DNA from: Panonychus citri
Lineage: Eukaryota > Arthropoda > Arachnida > Trombidiformes > Tetranychidae
Assembly: GCF_014898815.1 (NCBI RefSeq)
Contig: NW_026515416.1
Span: 124,001-188,000, forward strand
Direction of reading: 5' to 3'
Length of the DNA: 64,000 nt
In this document: positions 20,790-31,921 of the stretch, one piece after another
Numbering within the stretch: position 1 is the first letter of the stretch
Layout of the letters: every line of letters starts with the position of its first letter
Translations under genes and position numbers: made by a program
Notes under the pieces: generated by a model
What the model saw: the letters and a program-made list of their open reading frames with translations, nothing else
Told to the model about the DNA's origin: nothing
Database searches by the model: none

Positions 20790-22904
20790 TTAGAAATAAA
20801 CACGATACATTCTAGCCATAAATCGGCAAATGTCCAGTTTAGGACTAACTTTGATATTTCGAGTGTCCACTTGCTCATCAATAATCCATTCGAGTGGTAA
20901 AACTTTATTCCTTCTTGAGGCCAACATTGGTGGCCAGGGAATTTCACCTCTGGCAACAAAATCGGCCAAAATTCTGATCATTTTCTCGGATATGACTCGG
21001 TCTCGATCGGAAAAGTCTGGGCCAATGAAAGGATGACCAAGGAACATGAAATTAGCTGACCCATGCATTGGACCATGTTGATATTTGACCTCAGTTGAAT
21101 TGGCAAGGGAATCGAAAGTATAATTGAAATAATAGTAGTGAACGGGATCAATTGTAGCCCATTTTTCAATGAACAATAACAATGGACATTGGAAAACATT
21201 ATCACCAATAAGTTGACTGAATCGCTCCTTTAATGCCCAAGTGTCATTATCGGTTGTACCCTCGAAATAATAATCGTAAATGTAATTCAATTCATCGGTG
21301 ATGTTTTCATCGGGCTTAATCATGTTGTAAAACATATTATTCAAATGCTCCTCAGCCTCAGCTCGTGAAGCGGGTTGATAGTTACCCGATTCAACGTCAT
21401 CAAAGTGATCTGATCCAACCATGAATCTCATATTTCGTCGAGCCTGTTTTTTAAGTAAGTAGACTTCGGGTGAAGAAGGCATGAAATCATCACCATAAAT
21501 TGGCATGAACGCAAAATCAGGACAACTTCCCATAAGTGTCATGTCATCAGTTGTATCGGCATTAACAATATCGGTCGCATTAGCGGCTTGAAGACACTCT
21601 AATTGTTCATAAGTTATCCTAAAGTTGTCATTGGGAAATTCACCACAGCCCAATTTAGCGGCAAGTGCTTTAGTTTTATTGAGAGCACGTGAGGTTGGTT
21701 CGATGGTGGTAAATTTCATGGGAACAGCGGACATTAACAAGACTTGATCGAAAAGGAAAGGTGAGACACTTGGTGATAATGCCATCATGGCGGCTAAAGC
21801 TGAACCAGCCGATGAACCAGAAATTGTTATTTTATCTGGATCACCACCAAAGGCGGCAATGTTTTTACGTGTCCATTCAAGAGCGGCAAGAGTATCGTAA
21901 AGTGCTTGATTACCAGGCATGTCTCGATCAGCACCATAAGCAAAACCAAATGATTGAAGTCGATAATTGAAACTGACAAAGATTATTTTACCTTTAGCAG
22001 CGACGGCACCACCACGATTCATATGGTAGGTTGATGAGTATTTTTTAAATTGTGAACCATAAATGTAAAAGAGAACTGGATAATTACGCTTTCGAGGTTC
22101 ACTAGATCGTTGCCTGGGTGAGAATGATGATCGTCGATCTGATCGATAATCTGAATGATGGTATGATCGACGCTCTGATTGATGATCTGATCTATGACTT
22201 GATCGATAATCTGAGTGACGGGGAGATGACCACCAGCGACTATTAGAGAAACCATCTTCATGGTGAGAAGATGGAGATTGTCTTGACCATCGTGATCGCT
22301 GTTCGTCTTCATCGTCTCGTGGTACCCAAATGTTCATAAAGAGACAATCCTCACTTATGGGCTCTTCATTTGCTTTTCCGCTGAGCACTTGCATACACGC
22401 TGGTTTAGGTTTGGTGGCATTATAAATACCTCGATGATGACCTTCCAGTTTAACGGGTAAACGGAAACGTAACCTACCTACCGGGGGCTCAGCATAAGGG
22501 ATACCATAGAAAACGGAAACATTAGAACCGGCAACAGTTTCGACAGTACCTTCGATGGTTCCCCAATCGATGTGGACAACTGGACCTGAAGGTGGTGGTG
22601 GTGGTGGTGGTGACGATTCCCGATGTCTTGACCATTTAGAATGATCTTCATTCTTTGAAGATTCATCTTCGTTTTCTTTCATGGATGATTCGGTTGATGA
22701 ACTATCATCATTAGCGACACTTTCATCATTTGTTGAATTATCATCATGTTTAAATGGTGACCATCTTGACCGGTCAGTTTTAAACGGCAGTGAAGGATAA
22801 GTGAACTCATGACGATCATGATGATCTGATCGTGATCGACATTCAATCTCAGTGAAAACCAAGACTAAAGACGACAACACAAATAAAAGAAAAGTTAATT
22901 TCAT
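20790..22904 (-). CDS. Secreted carboxylesterase-like protein, intronless, with charged inserts
   Basis: 704 codons in one exon. A signal peptide (~1-22) is followed by an Asp/Ser/Glu-rich stretch and a polyproline run, then the esterase fold from VHIDWGTIEG. Conserved parts include GIPYAEPPVGRLRF, SEDCLFMNIWVP, MPGNQALYD, FGGDP, the elbow GSSAG (Ser ~365), an acidic site DDVESG (~505) and PMHG with the likely catalytic His (~613). A ~70-residue Arg/Ser/His/Asp-rich insert (~200-275) interrupts the fold just before PVLFYIYG. The oxyanion loop reads YGSQF instead of the usual HGGGF, so classical hydrolysis is doubtful although the triad looks intact. Function could be non-catalytic adhesion or altered esterase activity. 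A C-terminal fragment was copied to 39.8 kb. Confidence 0.9.
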   Translation of the reverse strand: MKLTFLLFVLSSLVLVFTEIECRSRSDHHDRHEFTYPSLPFKTDRSRWSPFKHDDNSTNDESVANDDSSSTESSMKENEDESSKNEDHSKWSRHRESSPPPPPPPSGPVVHIDWGTIEGTVETVAGSNVSVFYGIPYAEPPVGRLRFRLPVKLEGHHRGIYNATKPKPACMQVLSGKANEEPISEDCLFMNIWVPRDDEDEQRSRWSRQSPSSHHEDGFSNSRWWSSPRHSDYRSSHRSDHQSERRSYHHSDYRSDRRSSFSPRQRSSEPRKRNYPVLFYIYGSQFKKYSSTYHMNRGGAVAAKGKIIFVSFNYRLQSFGFAYGADRDMPGNQALYDTLAALEWTRKNIAAFGGDPDKITISGSSAGSALAAMMALSPSVSPFLFDQVLLMSAVPMKFTTIEPTSRALNKTKALAAKLGCGEFPNDNFRITYEQLECLQAANATDIVNADTTDDMTLMGSCPDFAFMPIYGDDFMPSSPEVYLLKKQARRNMRFMVGSDHFDDVESGNYQPASRAEAEEHLNNMFYNMIKPDENITDELNYIYDYYFEGTTDNDTWALKERFSQLIGDNVFQCPLLLFIEKWATIDPVHYYYFNYTFDSLANSTEVKYQHGPMHGSANFMFLGHPFIGPDFSDRDRVISEKMIRILADFVARGEIPWPPMLASRRNKVLPLEWIIDEQVDTRNIKVSPKLDICRFMARMYRVYF

Positions 22905-23656
22905 AATAAACTAACAATAAAAGAACAACAATTGACCAAAACAATTAAATACAATTCACAAGGAAAACTAAACAAACTTAAATTCGTATGTTACTTATTT
23001 AATTGTTGACCAGCAATGAACTAAAAGTGACCAACCAACTTTAAGTCTTTAACCTGAAGATAAACAGAAAATGTTGAGATAAATGTTGGGCGGATGGATA
23101 AGATTATCGATTCGTTATCTTTGTTTTTACCAAAGAAAATAGTTCTAAGCCAATGGGCGAATAGGAAAAACAAGAAGAGATTTTTTCAAGGTCATTTCGT
23201 CTTCTTTTCCATTATAATCCAGATTGACCAGTTTTCTCTATTCTCACCTTACCTCATGTTCATAACATTAGTACATATGAACCGGTCTTCGGGTACAGAT
23301 AAACTTTATCAGTTCTTCAACTTTTTCTTTTCTCGAGACATTTTGGTCCAAACAAAATAAACATTCTAATCAATTTAATTTTGTCACCTTCTCATTTGAT
23401 ATCGACTTTATTACGATTGACATTTATGTAAAGATTATCTCAATTTCTTGCAGAATCAAAAATTTCCAAATAATTTTCTTTTTGTTTCTCTTAATTGTTT
23501 TCAAGCATTTGATTTTCTTGTCGTTTCATTTAGAGATTTAGAATTGTGGTTTGTTTGGAATTTTGTAAACGGATTCATTTTAATTCTGGAGAAATGGATT
23601 AATAAATGTCTCATATTCAAATTCCCTTGATATTGAATTACATTGAATTTACTTCT
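22905..23656. other. 5' flank of the esterase gene
   Basis: Contains open frames at 23094-23360 and 23448-23630 with no domain, signal or splice support; treated as chance. No promoter motif clearly recognised. Confidence 0.4.
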
Positions 23657-23887
23657 TTTTCCATTATTCTGGTTAATCGGTTGATTTTATCTTCGAAATT
23701 ACCGCTTTTCTTATTTTCGCCATCTAGTGGATCGTTTTGTAAATGAATTTCGATTTTTTTAAATTTTTGTCGATCAAAATTTTGAAAGAAAAGAAAATGT
23801 GAGTGGCGTCACCTTTGGATTTATTTGCAAACTGATTTATTGATATTCTAAATTTAAATGAACATTTTGATTAATTTTTGGTTAACA
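23657..23887 (+). repeat. 231-bp direct repeat, copy 1 (with CTCF-like site)
   Basis: Starts TTTTCCATTATTCTGG and ends TTTTTGGTTAACA. Copy 2 lies 1.7 kb downstream in the same orientation and differs at only a few bases. Both contain CGCCATCTAGTGG (here 23718-23730), whose complement CCACTAGATGGCG fits the CTCF core consensus. Copy 2 sits directly upstream of RIC-3, so copy 1 is likely a duplicated piece of that upstream region. Confidence 0.85.
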
Positions 23888-23904
23888 AAAAAATATATTT
23901 ATTA

Positions 23905-24518
23905 TAATATTAAACCATTTTATGGTACGTATCGGCTGAGATTATATTTTGCTTTTGTCGATCAAGAAAAAATTATTTACAGGGTAAGTAAATAATTAAT
24001 TATAAGTTAAAATATTTTAATATTTAAAATTTTATTTAGACTTCATGGGTTAAAACTAACAAGATCGTTTTGGTCGGTGGACTTTTAAATACTAAAGGTA
24101 TTAAGGTCGATTTTATTTATGAAATACCCGAGGTTATTAAATATTCACCAATGGCTCCATATATTTATATGAAATATGTGTATCGATCGAGACTCAGAAT
24201 TTATGTTGAGTTATACAATTTCAAATATCCTGATATTTTGAATGAACATGAAAATTCCGTAGGCAAAATGACAATTTACGGTATGATTTACGTGGTATTG
24301 GTACTATTTTATCAAATATTCAATTTGATAAAAAATGGTTGAGTTGGATTTACGATTTAATCAATTTTGAAATTGGTATTCAAAATTACAAAACACATTT
24401 TTTTTTATTAAATTCTATGTTAAATGATGTAAAAAAACAAGAAAATCAAATTTTTACTCGGTATTTTCATTTTCAAGGATTACTTATCAATCTACAAACT
24501 TGTTCAATAAATGAATAA
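23905..24518 (+). pseudogene. Unrecognised two-exon gene, frameshifted and lacking a start
   Basis: An exon-like frame with YRLRLYFAFVDQEKIIYR ends at AGG|GTAAGT. The next exon begins TTTATTTAG|ACTTCATGG and reads TSWVKTNKIVLVGG ... FKYPDILNEHENS. Near 24262 the frame shifts by one base and continues as RYDLRGIGTILSNIQFDKKW ... LQTCSINE to TAA. No ATG precedes it; the 5' end is cut by the direct repeat. I do not recognise the protein; it is rich in Tyr/Ile/Lys with no Cys pattern. Conserved coding frame plus one break suggests a formerly functional gene. Confidence 0.45.
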
Positions 24519-24559
24519 ACGAGTGAAAGTTATATTTCGATATTTAATTAAATTAAAAT

Positions 24560-25171
24560 TGATTAATTGATTAACATTTCATCTAATGTTATTGATGTGA
24601 TTGAGTCGCAAAGTGATACAGTTTTGGACCCTTCAGTTGATGAAAATCTTAATGGGGAGCAAACAATTGGTAAGCCTTCAATTTTGAAATTAGATATAAT
24701 TTTTGTTATCTTTTGTATAAACTGTAGCACCTTCAGATGACCTTGAGCTCATAGAAACCTCACAACTTGTCAGTAATGTCTCTGAATATTCTCCTTTGTT
24801 GAATTACCTTCAGATGACCTTGAAACGTGTTACTTTACCGATGTCCTGAATGACCTTATCTTTTGATATGACAATTGAGTATCGCGCTATAACTATAAGT
24901 ATAGTAACTTCAAAATATTAAAAAAAAATATAAACGCAAAATTAAAAATCTTAAAAATAAAGTGGATATGTTAAAATTTAAATGTAATTCGAAAATAAAA
25001 TTTATAAAAAAGTTGAAAAAATTATAACAAAAAAATGAAATAAATGATGTTAAAATAAAACAAATCGTTGAACTAAAAAGAAAAATTCAGCATATTGAGA
25101 AAAAACATGTTTCTTTTCAAAGTATTGTAAAAAAAATTTATCTTGATTCAAATCAAGCTCTACATAAATAA
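24560..25171 (+). pseudogene. Degenerate coding region with acidic segment and Lys-rich coiled coil
   Basis: An acidic frame (VIDVIESQSDTVLDPSVDE) ends at a GTAAGC donor and resumes after CTGTAG as APSDDLELIETSQLVSNVSE. An 18-bp word ACCTTCAGATGACCTTGA occurs twice ~80 bp apart. Further on is a broken Lys-rich heptad-like frame ending KKIYLDSNQALHK before TAA. The layout recalls transposase-associated coiled coils but no catalytic motif is visible. Could be the 3' half of the preceding unknown gene. Confidence 0.3.
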
Positions 25172-25363
25172 ACTAATTATATCAACTTTGTATGAATATT
25201 TACTTTGGAATTGTCTTCATTTGAAAATTATTATTATTTTTTTAACACCTTCTTGTTTGTTATATTCAATTTTACCGTTTTTAGTTTGATTTTAAACGAA
25301 TAGTTGGATTTTAGAAAATGCCAGTCTGGGGTTTATTGTGCTAAGCAAACCTTCTTATACTAG

Positions 25364-25594
25364 TTTTCCATTATTCTGGTTAATCGGTTGATTTTATCTT
25401 CGAAATTACCACTTTTCTTATTTTCGCCATCTAGTGGATCGTTTTGTAAATGAATTTCGATTTTTTTTAATTTTTGTCGATCAAAATTCTGAAAGAAAAG
25501 AAAATGTGAGTGGCGTCACCTTTGGATTTATTTGCAAACTGATTTATTGATATTCTAAATTTAAATGAAGATTTTGATTAATTTTTGGTTAACA
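25364..25594 (+). repeat. 231-bp direct repeat, copy 2 (RIC-3 upstream region)
   Basis: Near-identical to copy 1. The CTCF-like CGCCATCTAGTGG is at 25425-25437, ~300 bp before the RIC-3 start codon. After the repeat end the two loci differ completely. Confidence 0.85.
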
Positions 25595-25724
25595 TTTGGA
25601 GGGAACCTTTTGATTTTATTGTAAATCCTCCTTTTCTTTGTTAATATTGATTAATATTTACATTAATTTGAGATTATTGTTTTGACTTTTGCGATTGATT
25701 GTCAATCTATTTTGATTAATCAAA

Positions 25725-27138
25725 ATGCCTCAAATTGCTCATCTCAGTGATGGTAAAAGTGTCATGATTTTAGGAACTGTTGTTGGCTGTTTAATTATCT
25801 TATGGCCAAAAATTTTCTATCCAATGTTACAAAATGGATTCCAAACCATAAATCAAGGTAAGTTAACATTGACAAAATCTTCTAATTTCACTAATTGTCC
25901 ATATCTTACCTTTCAGGTGATGTAAAACCTAAAATTCATCCCAGGATGATGACAAGTAAATCACCACCCAAAGGCTTCAATGGTCAGGTAAACAAATTGT
26001 TGGTCTATCAGAGATTCTAATTAATGTCATCGAGATGTTTAATCATATCCAATCCGCTTTTCTATTTGTAGACAAATTTCTACGGACCTCGTTCTCATAT
26101 CCCTTCAGTCGATGAAAATAATACCATTGGAGGAGCATCGGTTGGCTTAATTATGACCATTTATACAATTGGAATCATTTTCCTCTTTTTCTATACCATT
26201 TTCAAAGTGAGAATTTTATTCGATTTTTTTTTCATTCTTCAATCTTGGACTAATTTGTTTCAATCTATTCCCATGAAATCGAACAGTTTATGAGCTCGAA
26301 TGATTCCTTCGATCACCTGGATAAAAATGGTGCTCATTTTGATTCACGATCTAAAGACACTAAGAAAGATGAAAATTCATTCGATAAAGTCGATCATAAA
26401 CAAGGCGAATGTCTAAAGAAATTGGCAGTTAATTATGTCCGGTGTAAATCCAAAATTTCGGGTATTGATAATGATCCAATGATCGTTAATGATCGCGATG
26501 ATGGTGGTAAGAAGATGAACATTTTTCCCATCCAAAATTGACCATTTTTACTAATTTTATTTCTTGCACTTCTATTGATCAATCATTCACGTTCATCAGT
26601 TTCCATTGCATATCGAACTCTACTCGGTGATATGCTTGAATTACGTGATTATCTCTCTGACCTCCAATGCTCAATTAATGGATGTCAACCTTGTGATGAT
26701 GAATTTTGTAATTGTTCCGATGAGGTTAGAATCAACTTCAATTCAATAATTTTATAACTTTATTAATCCGATGTAATTCATTTCCATAGGTAATTTATGA
26801 GTCCGATGATATTTGTGATTCACAAACAAATGACTTGGGTTTCGACATTGATGTGAGTACTTCCATCTCTTTAATTGCTACTTTTTACTAATATTATCCC
26901 TTAAATGTTGTTATTTTTTTTTGAAACTCAGGGTACGATTGATCAGATTCTGGATTCTGAAGATGTTTCGATGAAAAATGAAATCGACAAACCAGAAGAG
27001 GAACAAATAATCAATCAATCAGAAAATGAGATGGATTCAGTTGAAGATTTACTCGAAACTATTGACGATTTAATTGATTCCAAGATTGAAAGTAAAATCA
27101 AGCGATTAAACAAAAGAAAAACTTCCAACGAGGAATGA
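25725..27138 (+). CDS. ric-3: RIC-3-like acetylcholine receptor chaperone, 7 exons
   Basis: Exons 25725-25857, 25917-25987, 26072-26206, 26287-26506, 26600-26724, 26790-26852 and 26932-27138 splice in phase to 317 residues. A first hydrophobic segment (~15-31, SVMILGTVVGCLIILWP), a Lys/Pro-rich linker (KPKIHPRMMTSKSPPKG) and a second hydrophobic segment after NNTIGGASVGLIM match the two-helix N-terminal half of RIC-3. The acidic/basic C-terminal region (~250-317) is predicted to form coiled coil. RIC-3 acts in the ER to promote folding and assembly of nicotinic receptors. The middle exons carry an unusual Cys-rich stretch (QCSINGCQPCDDEFCNC) that I do not associate with the family. The ATG directly follows ATCAAA and opens the first TM segment. 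Confidence 0.85.
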
Positions 27139-27324
27139 TAACTAACCGTTCTCGTCTAAATATTCACCTTCGACGATAATTATTTAAATTAATTTAATTT
27201 ATTTCCAATTCAATTTGATGTTCTTTTCGTTACAGTTTAGAATCATGATTGTATATAAATTTCTTTTCTTAATTAGATTAATCAAAATTCATGATTTGAA
27301 CAAGCAAACGTTATTTTCGTCTAA

Positions 27325-30232
27325 TTAGCCGTCGACCGCTAAATCATTTTGTCCCAAAAGATCACAACTCGATTGATTCGGTGTCTTATCAACCAGTGGA
27401 TTTTTATGATTAACTAATTCTTCATCCTGATTATCCTCTGTCGTAGTAAATTCAGTGTCGGCAGCCAATGAAAGTGAAGGTGAACTATTGGAAGATCTTG
27501 TGGGTAAATGGACTCGAAAAGAAGGTAAATATTTTAGGCCCGATGCTGAGGTCGCAGGTTCTTTGGAAACGGGAGATTCGGAGCGAGAAAAAAGTGATCG
27601 ACTTCGATTTAAGATCTGATGGCAAGTGGACTCATTTGGTAAAACCTCCATGACCATTTTGAACAGTTTCGGTGTTGGTGTTCGTTCCGATTCTTTAATA
27701 ATGGCCTCAGCTTCGATCGATGTATCTGGCGAAATGTATCTTTCTCGAAGGGCTCTTTCTCTCATCACTTGTTTAGCTTTATTCAAAAGGATTGTCTGAG
27801 CTTCTGGATAATTACGAAGGGTGTCCCATAGGTCAGCTTTGGTCAGTTTAAATAAATTGGAGAAACCGACAGACCTAACGGAAGCCGTTCGCCTTGAACA
27901 ACCTGGAATACCGAGGACAGAAACCTCACCGAATACTCCGCCTGGACCGAGTGTACATATCACAGATTCGATGGCATCGTCACGTAAAACTTGAACACTT
28001 CCCTTGGTTACAATGTACATTTCGGTTCCTATTTCACCCTTTCGACAAACATAATCTCCTGGAAGGAAAAGAACGTGCTTCAACTTGACCACAATATCAC
28101 GTAAAATTGTCCGCTCGCATCCTTGGAAAAGGTCAACCTGCCGTAACATACTATAATGTATGTCCATTGCCAGGTCAGTTCTTATCTTTAACGGGATCGA
28201 GTAAAGAATTGACGATTCATCAAATAACTTTTGCTGTTCCCAAGTATGAGTTAACCAAAGACGAACTCGTGTTTGCAGGTCACAAGGTAAATGAAGACTT
28301 TCCATATAACGGACAATTGAATCAAGAAGCTGACGAAATGAGGCCTTATTTTGAGTTGCAGTGGCCACGATATCGCGAATCTGTCCAATGAGAAAGGCGA
28401 AAACAAAAATACCCAATAACCAGGAGATTGTCATGAAAAGATATTCAGTTGTATTGGTTGGCTTGGGCATTTTCCCACTTATCGAAGTTGCCGTTCTGAT
28501 CGCAAAATAAAAACACCTTATGTAGGCATTACCTTCACCCCGATAGACCCACTCATTTGCGTTGAAACCCTCCAAATATGAGACATAATAATAAGCACAA
28601 GCATTCAGATGGATGAGGAACATCATATAAATAAGTGTTCTGGTTACACGAAAAAAGTAAGGCCACTTGGCAATGGCATCGATGGTGTCGAAAAAGGTAG
28701 AAAATGTTTGAAATTTAAGAAGACGGGAAAATCGTAAAATGGGCTTACAACCGATGAAAATGTAAAGAAGGTCAAACGGTGCCAATGAGATAACATCTAA
28801 TTTAAATGAGGCCGTTGATAGATAATGACGACGGCAAAGTGTTAAATCCTTAACAATTTGACCTCTTTCAAGGTAAGTTAAACGATTCTTGAAAAGTAAA
28901 ATGTCCAATAGGTAAATTATATCGGCAAGATAATCAAGAGTTAACCAAATCAATAGATTGTCACTTGTTTGGTAAGGGAAAGTTGATCGTAAAAATATTA
29001 TCCAGCAATTGTAAAGATAAACAATTACAACAATCAATAACCATGAGATGTAAAAATAACTTTGAGGATCGATAACATCGAGTGACCGTTTTGACCAACG
29101 ATAATAAAATTCTTGACCAAATGTTTTCAATGGTTCAAGTGATTCAGTGTCATGATCAAAGTGTTTAACATGATCATTATCACTTTCATCATCTACATTA
29201 TCCCAATAACGTTGATATTTATCTGCATCTTTAGCTAATTGATTACGTTGATTGTTTGATGAATATTTTGATGTACCACTGGGTCCACGTGATGAAATGA
29301 TAACATCTACAGGGGATTCACAGGGTGAGGTCAAGGGTAAAGGTAATGGTTTAACTATACGAGACTTAATTGTTTGAGCACGTTGACGGAAAGCGGAAAC
29401 TAATGAATGTAACCTTTCATAGATTCCAGTTGATTGTGATGGATGAACATTATTACTATTATTATTATTATTATTACTATGAACACTATTATTTATTTCA
29501 ATGTTAATTTTATTCACTGAATCGTTAATTGTTGTTATTGGTGACACTTTGGTTCGTTGATGATGTTTACCTAATTGTGATGGACGATGAAATTGAGATG
29601 CATTTGAAGTCCAATTAGCAGCTAAATTATGGTTAACATGATTACTATTAACAAAACAGTTACTGTTGGTGTTTATTATATTGGTTGAGTTAAATTGTTC
29701 ACTAACATTTGATTGTTGTTGTTGATCAAGATTTTCTTCAATGTTTAATGAATCACGATGATCAGTTGATTGTGATTGTGAATGTACACTCGAAGATGAT
29801 ACTTCTTGAGAGCTCCTTTCCTCAGAGATTCGAGAATTTGAATTATCTCCATGAACAGAATCATCAATATAATCAATGTAATCATCATCCTCCTCCTCCT
29901 CCACCACCACCACCACCACCAACACCACCAGAATCAACACTAATACCACCTCTTAATTGTTTCTTCATCTTTGCACTTTTAGACCTTCGTCTTATATCAG
30001 CCTTATAATGATTTTCTGATGTTTCCTTTGAATCAATGACAATATCCCAACTCAATGATCGCCCTAAATACTGTCTTGATTTACCACCAGCACCACAACC
30101 ACCCACCGAGGGTAAATCACTTGAACCCGAATCATTGATTGAAGAATCATCTCTCGGTGGAGTTGAAGTTGATGAGGAAAAAAATGATGGTGTTTTGGGT
30201 CGAGTTGTTGATAGAACTACTTGTTTAAACAT
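27325..30232 (-). CDS. CngL: Cyclic nucleotide-gated cation channel (CngL/beta-like), frame break in N-terminus
   Basis: The main frame (27325-29949) encodes an Asn/Ser-rich N-terminus, six TM segments from FYYRWSKRSLDV (~residue 280 of this frame), a pore segment TATSISGKMPKP (~486), a C-linker (HTWEQQ) and a cyclic-nucleotide-binding domain with LPGDYVCRKGE, FGEVSVLG and CSRRTASVRS, where the Arg contacts cNMP. The pore lacks the Glu filter of alpha subunits, as in beta/CngL types, so it probably acts with a partner subunit. The main frame has no ATG. A second minus-strand frame starts with ATG at 30232 (MFKQVVLS) and runs into the same Gly-codon microsatellite at 29885-29932 one frame out. 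The frameshift may be an assembly slip, a polymorphic repeat or an undetected intron. Confidence 0.85.
29885..29932 (-). repeat. GGT/GGA triplet microsatellite inside the CNG coding region
   Basis: Run of GGT triplets followed by GGA triplets on the coding strand. The upstream frame reads it as polyglycine and then stops at TGA. The downstream frame reads it as Val then Glu/Asp codons. This is where the two channel frames fail to meet. Confidence 0.8.
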
Positions 30233-31212
30233 TTCGTTTCGATTGATTAAATTATCTTGAATAGAGAGAAAGAAAGAGACAAATGGGAATCACAATTAAA
30301 TTACAATCAAGATGAACGAGAAACAAAATTAAAGATGAAAACAAGATTATCTTACTTATTTTATCTAATATTGATGTGACTATGTGAACAATGATAATAA
30401 TAATATCCAAATGATTTACTTTCTGATTATGATAAACACTCACTGGGAATGAAAATGAATCAACTTAGATCAATGTTGGTAATTATAATAATATTGGACA
30501 ATCAATTGATCAGCAAATTATGGTGGATGATGATGGTTAATAATTTATGGATCATGATCTAAATTGGTAACATTGACTTTCCATTGCATCTAAAATGGTA
30601 ACAATTTAGTTACCTATCAATATCTGACTGGGAATATTAATTGATGAACAGAAAGAATAATTGATATTTTCAATCAGAGGATAAGTTTTAAGATAAAAGG
30701 GTGAAAATTTGATGGAAATAATTATATTCTTTGTGGTCACATTGTTAATTTAGGTTCGACTTTAATGAATAATTTTTTTCTCTCCCAGGTAAATGTGATT
30801 AGAATTCGAGTTCTGTTGTTATCCTTATATATTTGACAATCGAATTAAACTGATGATGATAAAAGAGAGAGAAAGGTTTGTATTTGTTATTAATCCATTA
30901 GGAATACAACATGATGATAATGATGAAGATAATTGTCTCTTGGATGGATTGACCTGCGCCTTCATGATTATACATCGATCCGAATCACGAAGGAACAAAA
31001 AATAGAGAATTGTATACAGAGAATATTTTTTCCTTCTCCTGCTTCATCTTTTATATCCATTGTTTTCTTTTTTCTCTTACTTTCTTCTTTCTATTGATAT
31101 TTCTAAAGATTCTGATTTAACTCTTGATTATCTAAGAATCACCATGGAAAATGAATCAATTAGTTTCCATTAGATCTTTCGGTATAATGAAAAGAGAATC
31201 TGCTTGTAAATA
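30233..31212. other. 5' flank of the CNG channel gene
   Basis: AT-rich, no supported gene. CTCTCTATTCAAG just 5' of the start could be UTR or a splice acceptor region. Confidence 0.4.
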
Positions 31213-31497
31213 CAGTCAAGTACCTAAAACTGTCAAACTGTTATTCGTAGAGCGGGTGATTTCAAAGGGATGTAAATTTATCGATTATTTCGATCAAAAA
31301 ATATTCTACTTGAACTAGCCCTCTAAACAATCAGAAATAGAGAAAATGATAATTTTAATCTTATTAAATTATTCTGATGAGATTTAATTAAGAAAAAAAT
31401 AATCACTCTAATTAATTCAATGGCTAATTCCAATTAGGAAAATGGAGCTACGATCGTTGGACAGTTTTGGGTATGGACAATTTTAGGTACTTGACTG
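31213..31497. mobile_element. MITE with CAGTCAAGTACC terminal repeats and TA duplication
   Basis: 285 bp bounded by inverted repeats CAGTCAAGTACCTAAAACTG and CAGTCAAGTACCTAAAATTG (read inward), 21 of 22 matching, with TA on both outer sides. Subterminal copies of ACTGTC/GACAGT repeat inside each end. Non-coding. Belongs to the same CAG/TA structural class as the elements at 2.7 and 38.4 kb but has different TIR sequence. Confidence 0.85.
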
Positions 31498-31526
31498 TAT
31501 TGATAAAATGTTATTTACGGCATTCT

Positions 31527-31582
31527 CGCTATTTTTTTGTTTACTTTTTCATTGTAATTTCATTTTCTGTTAACATTAGTGT
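31527..31582 (+). repeat. Relict of the Arp6 upstream sequence
   Basis: TTTGTTTACTTTTTCATTG, then AATTTCATTTTCTGTTAACA, matches the segment upstream of both Arp6 genes (35.61 and 41.82 kb: TTTGTTTACTTTTTCATTTG, AATTTCATTTTCTGTTTG). No Arp6 coding sequence follows. Confidence 0.6.
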
Positions 31583-31607
31583 TTCCCGATATTCAAAATT
31601 ATTAGAT

Positions 31608-31764
31608 TTTATTTATTAGAAAATTATCAGGAATTGAAAATGTTGATAATTTATTGAGAAGATATGGGTCTGATCCTTTATGGATAATGGAGCTATTCAC
31701 CCTCTATCAGTTGGTCGTTACAAGAGAGGGACGATATCGCGACGATGGAGCAAAAAACAATCAG
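31608..31764 (+). pseudogene. Unrecognised exon-like fragment
   Basis: After TTTATTTATTAG a frame reads KLSGIENVDNLLRRYGSDPL and WIMELFTLYQLVVTREGRY before TGA. Codon content looks protein-like and the left edge looks like a splice acceptor. No homologue recognised. Confidence 0.3.
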
Positions 31765-31921
31765 TGAGTAGTTTTGCCTTTTTGTCTTCAGGACAATCAC
31801 AATGTGATTTTATATTTAACCATTTTTCACCACTTTTTTGCAGTTTTATTAGCAGGATTATTATAAAAAGTTTCAAATAATAAATATAATCAAGAGACAA
31901 TCGGAAACTCCTCTTTCGCTG

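Noticed and set aside
22019..22312. Open frame rich in Ile/Asp/His repeats inside the esterase
   Set aside because: Shadow of the Arg/Ser/His-rich insert in another frame of the real gene.
23094..23630. Two plus-strand frames upstream of the esterase
   Set aside because: Phe/Lys-rich translations of AT-rich DNA without splice sites, domain or promoter.
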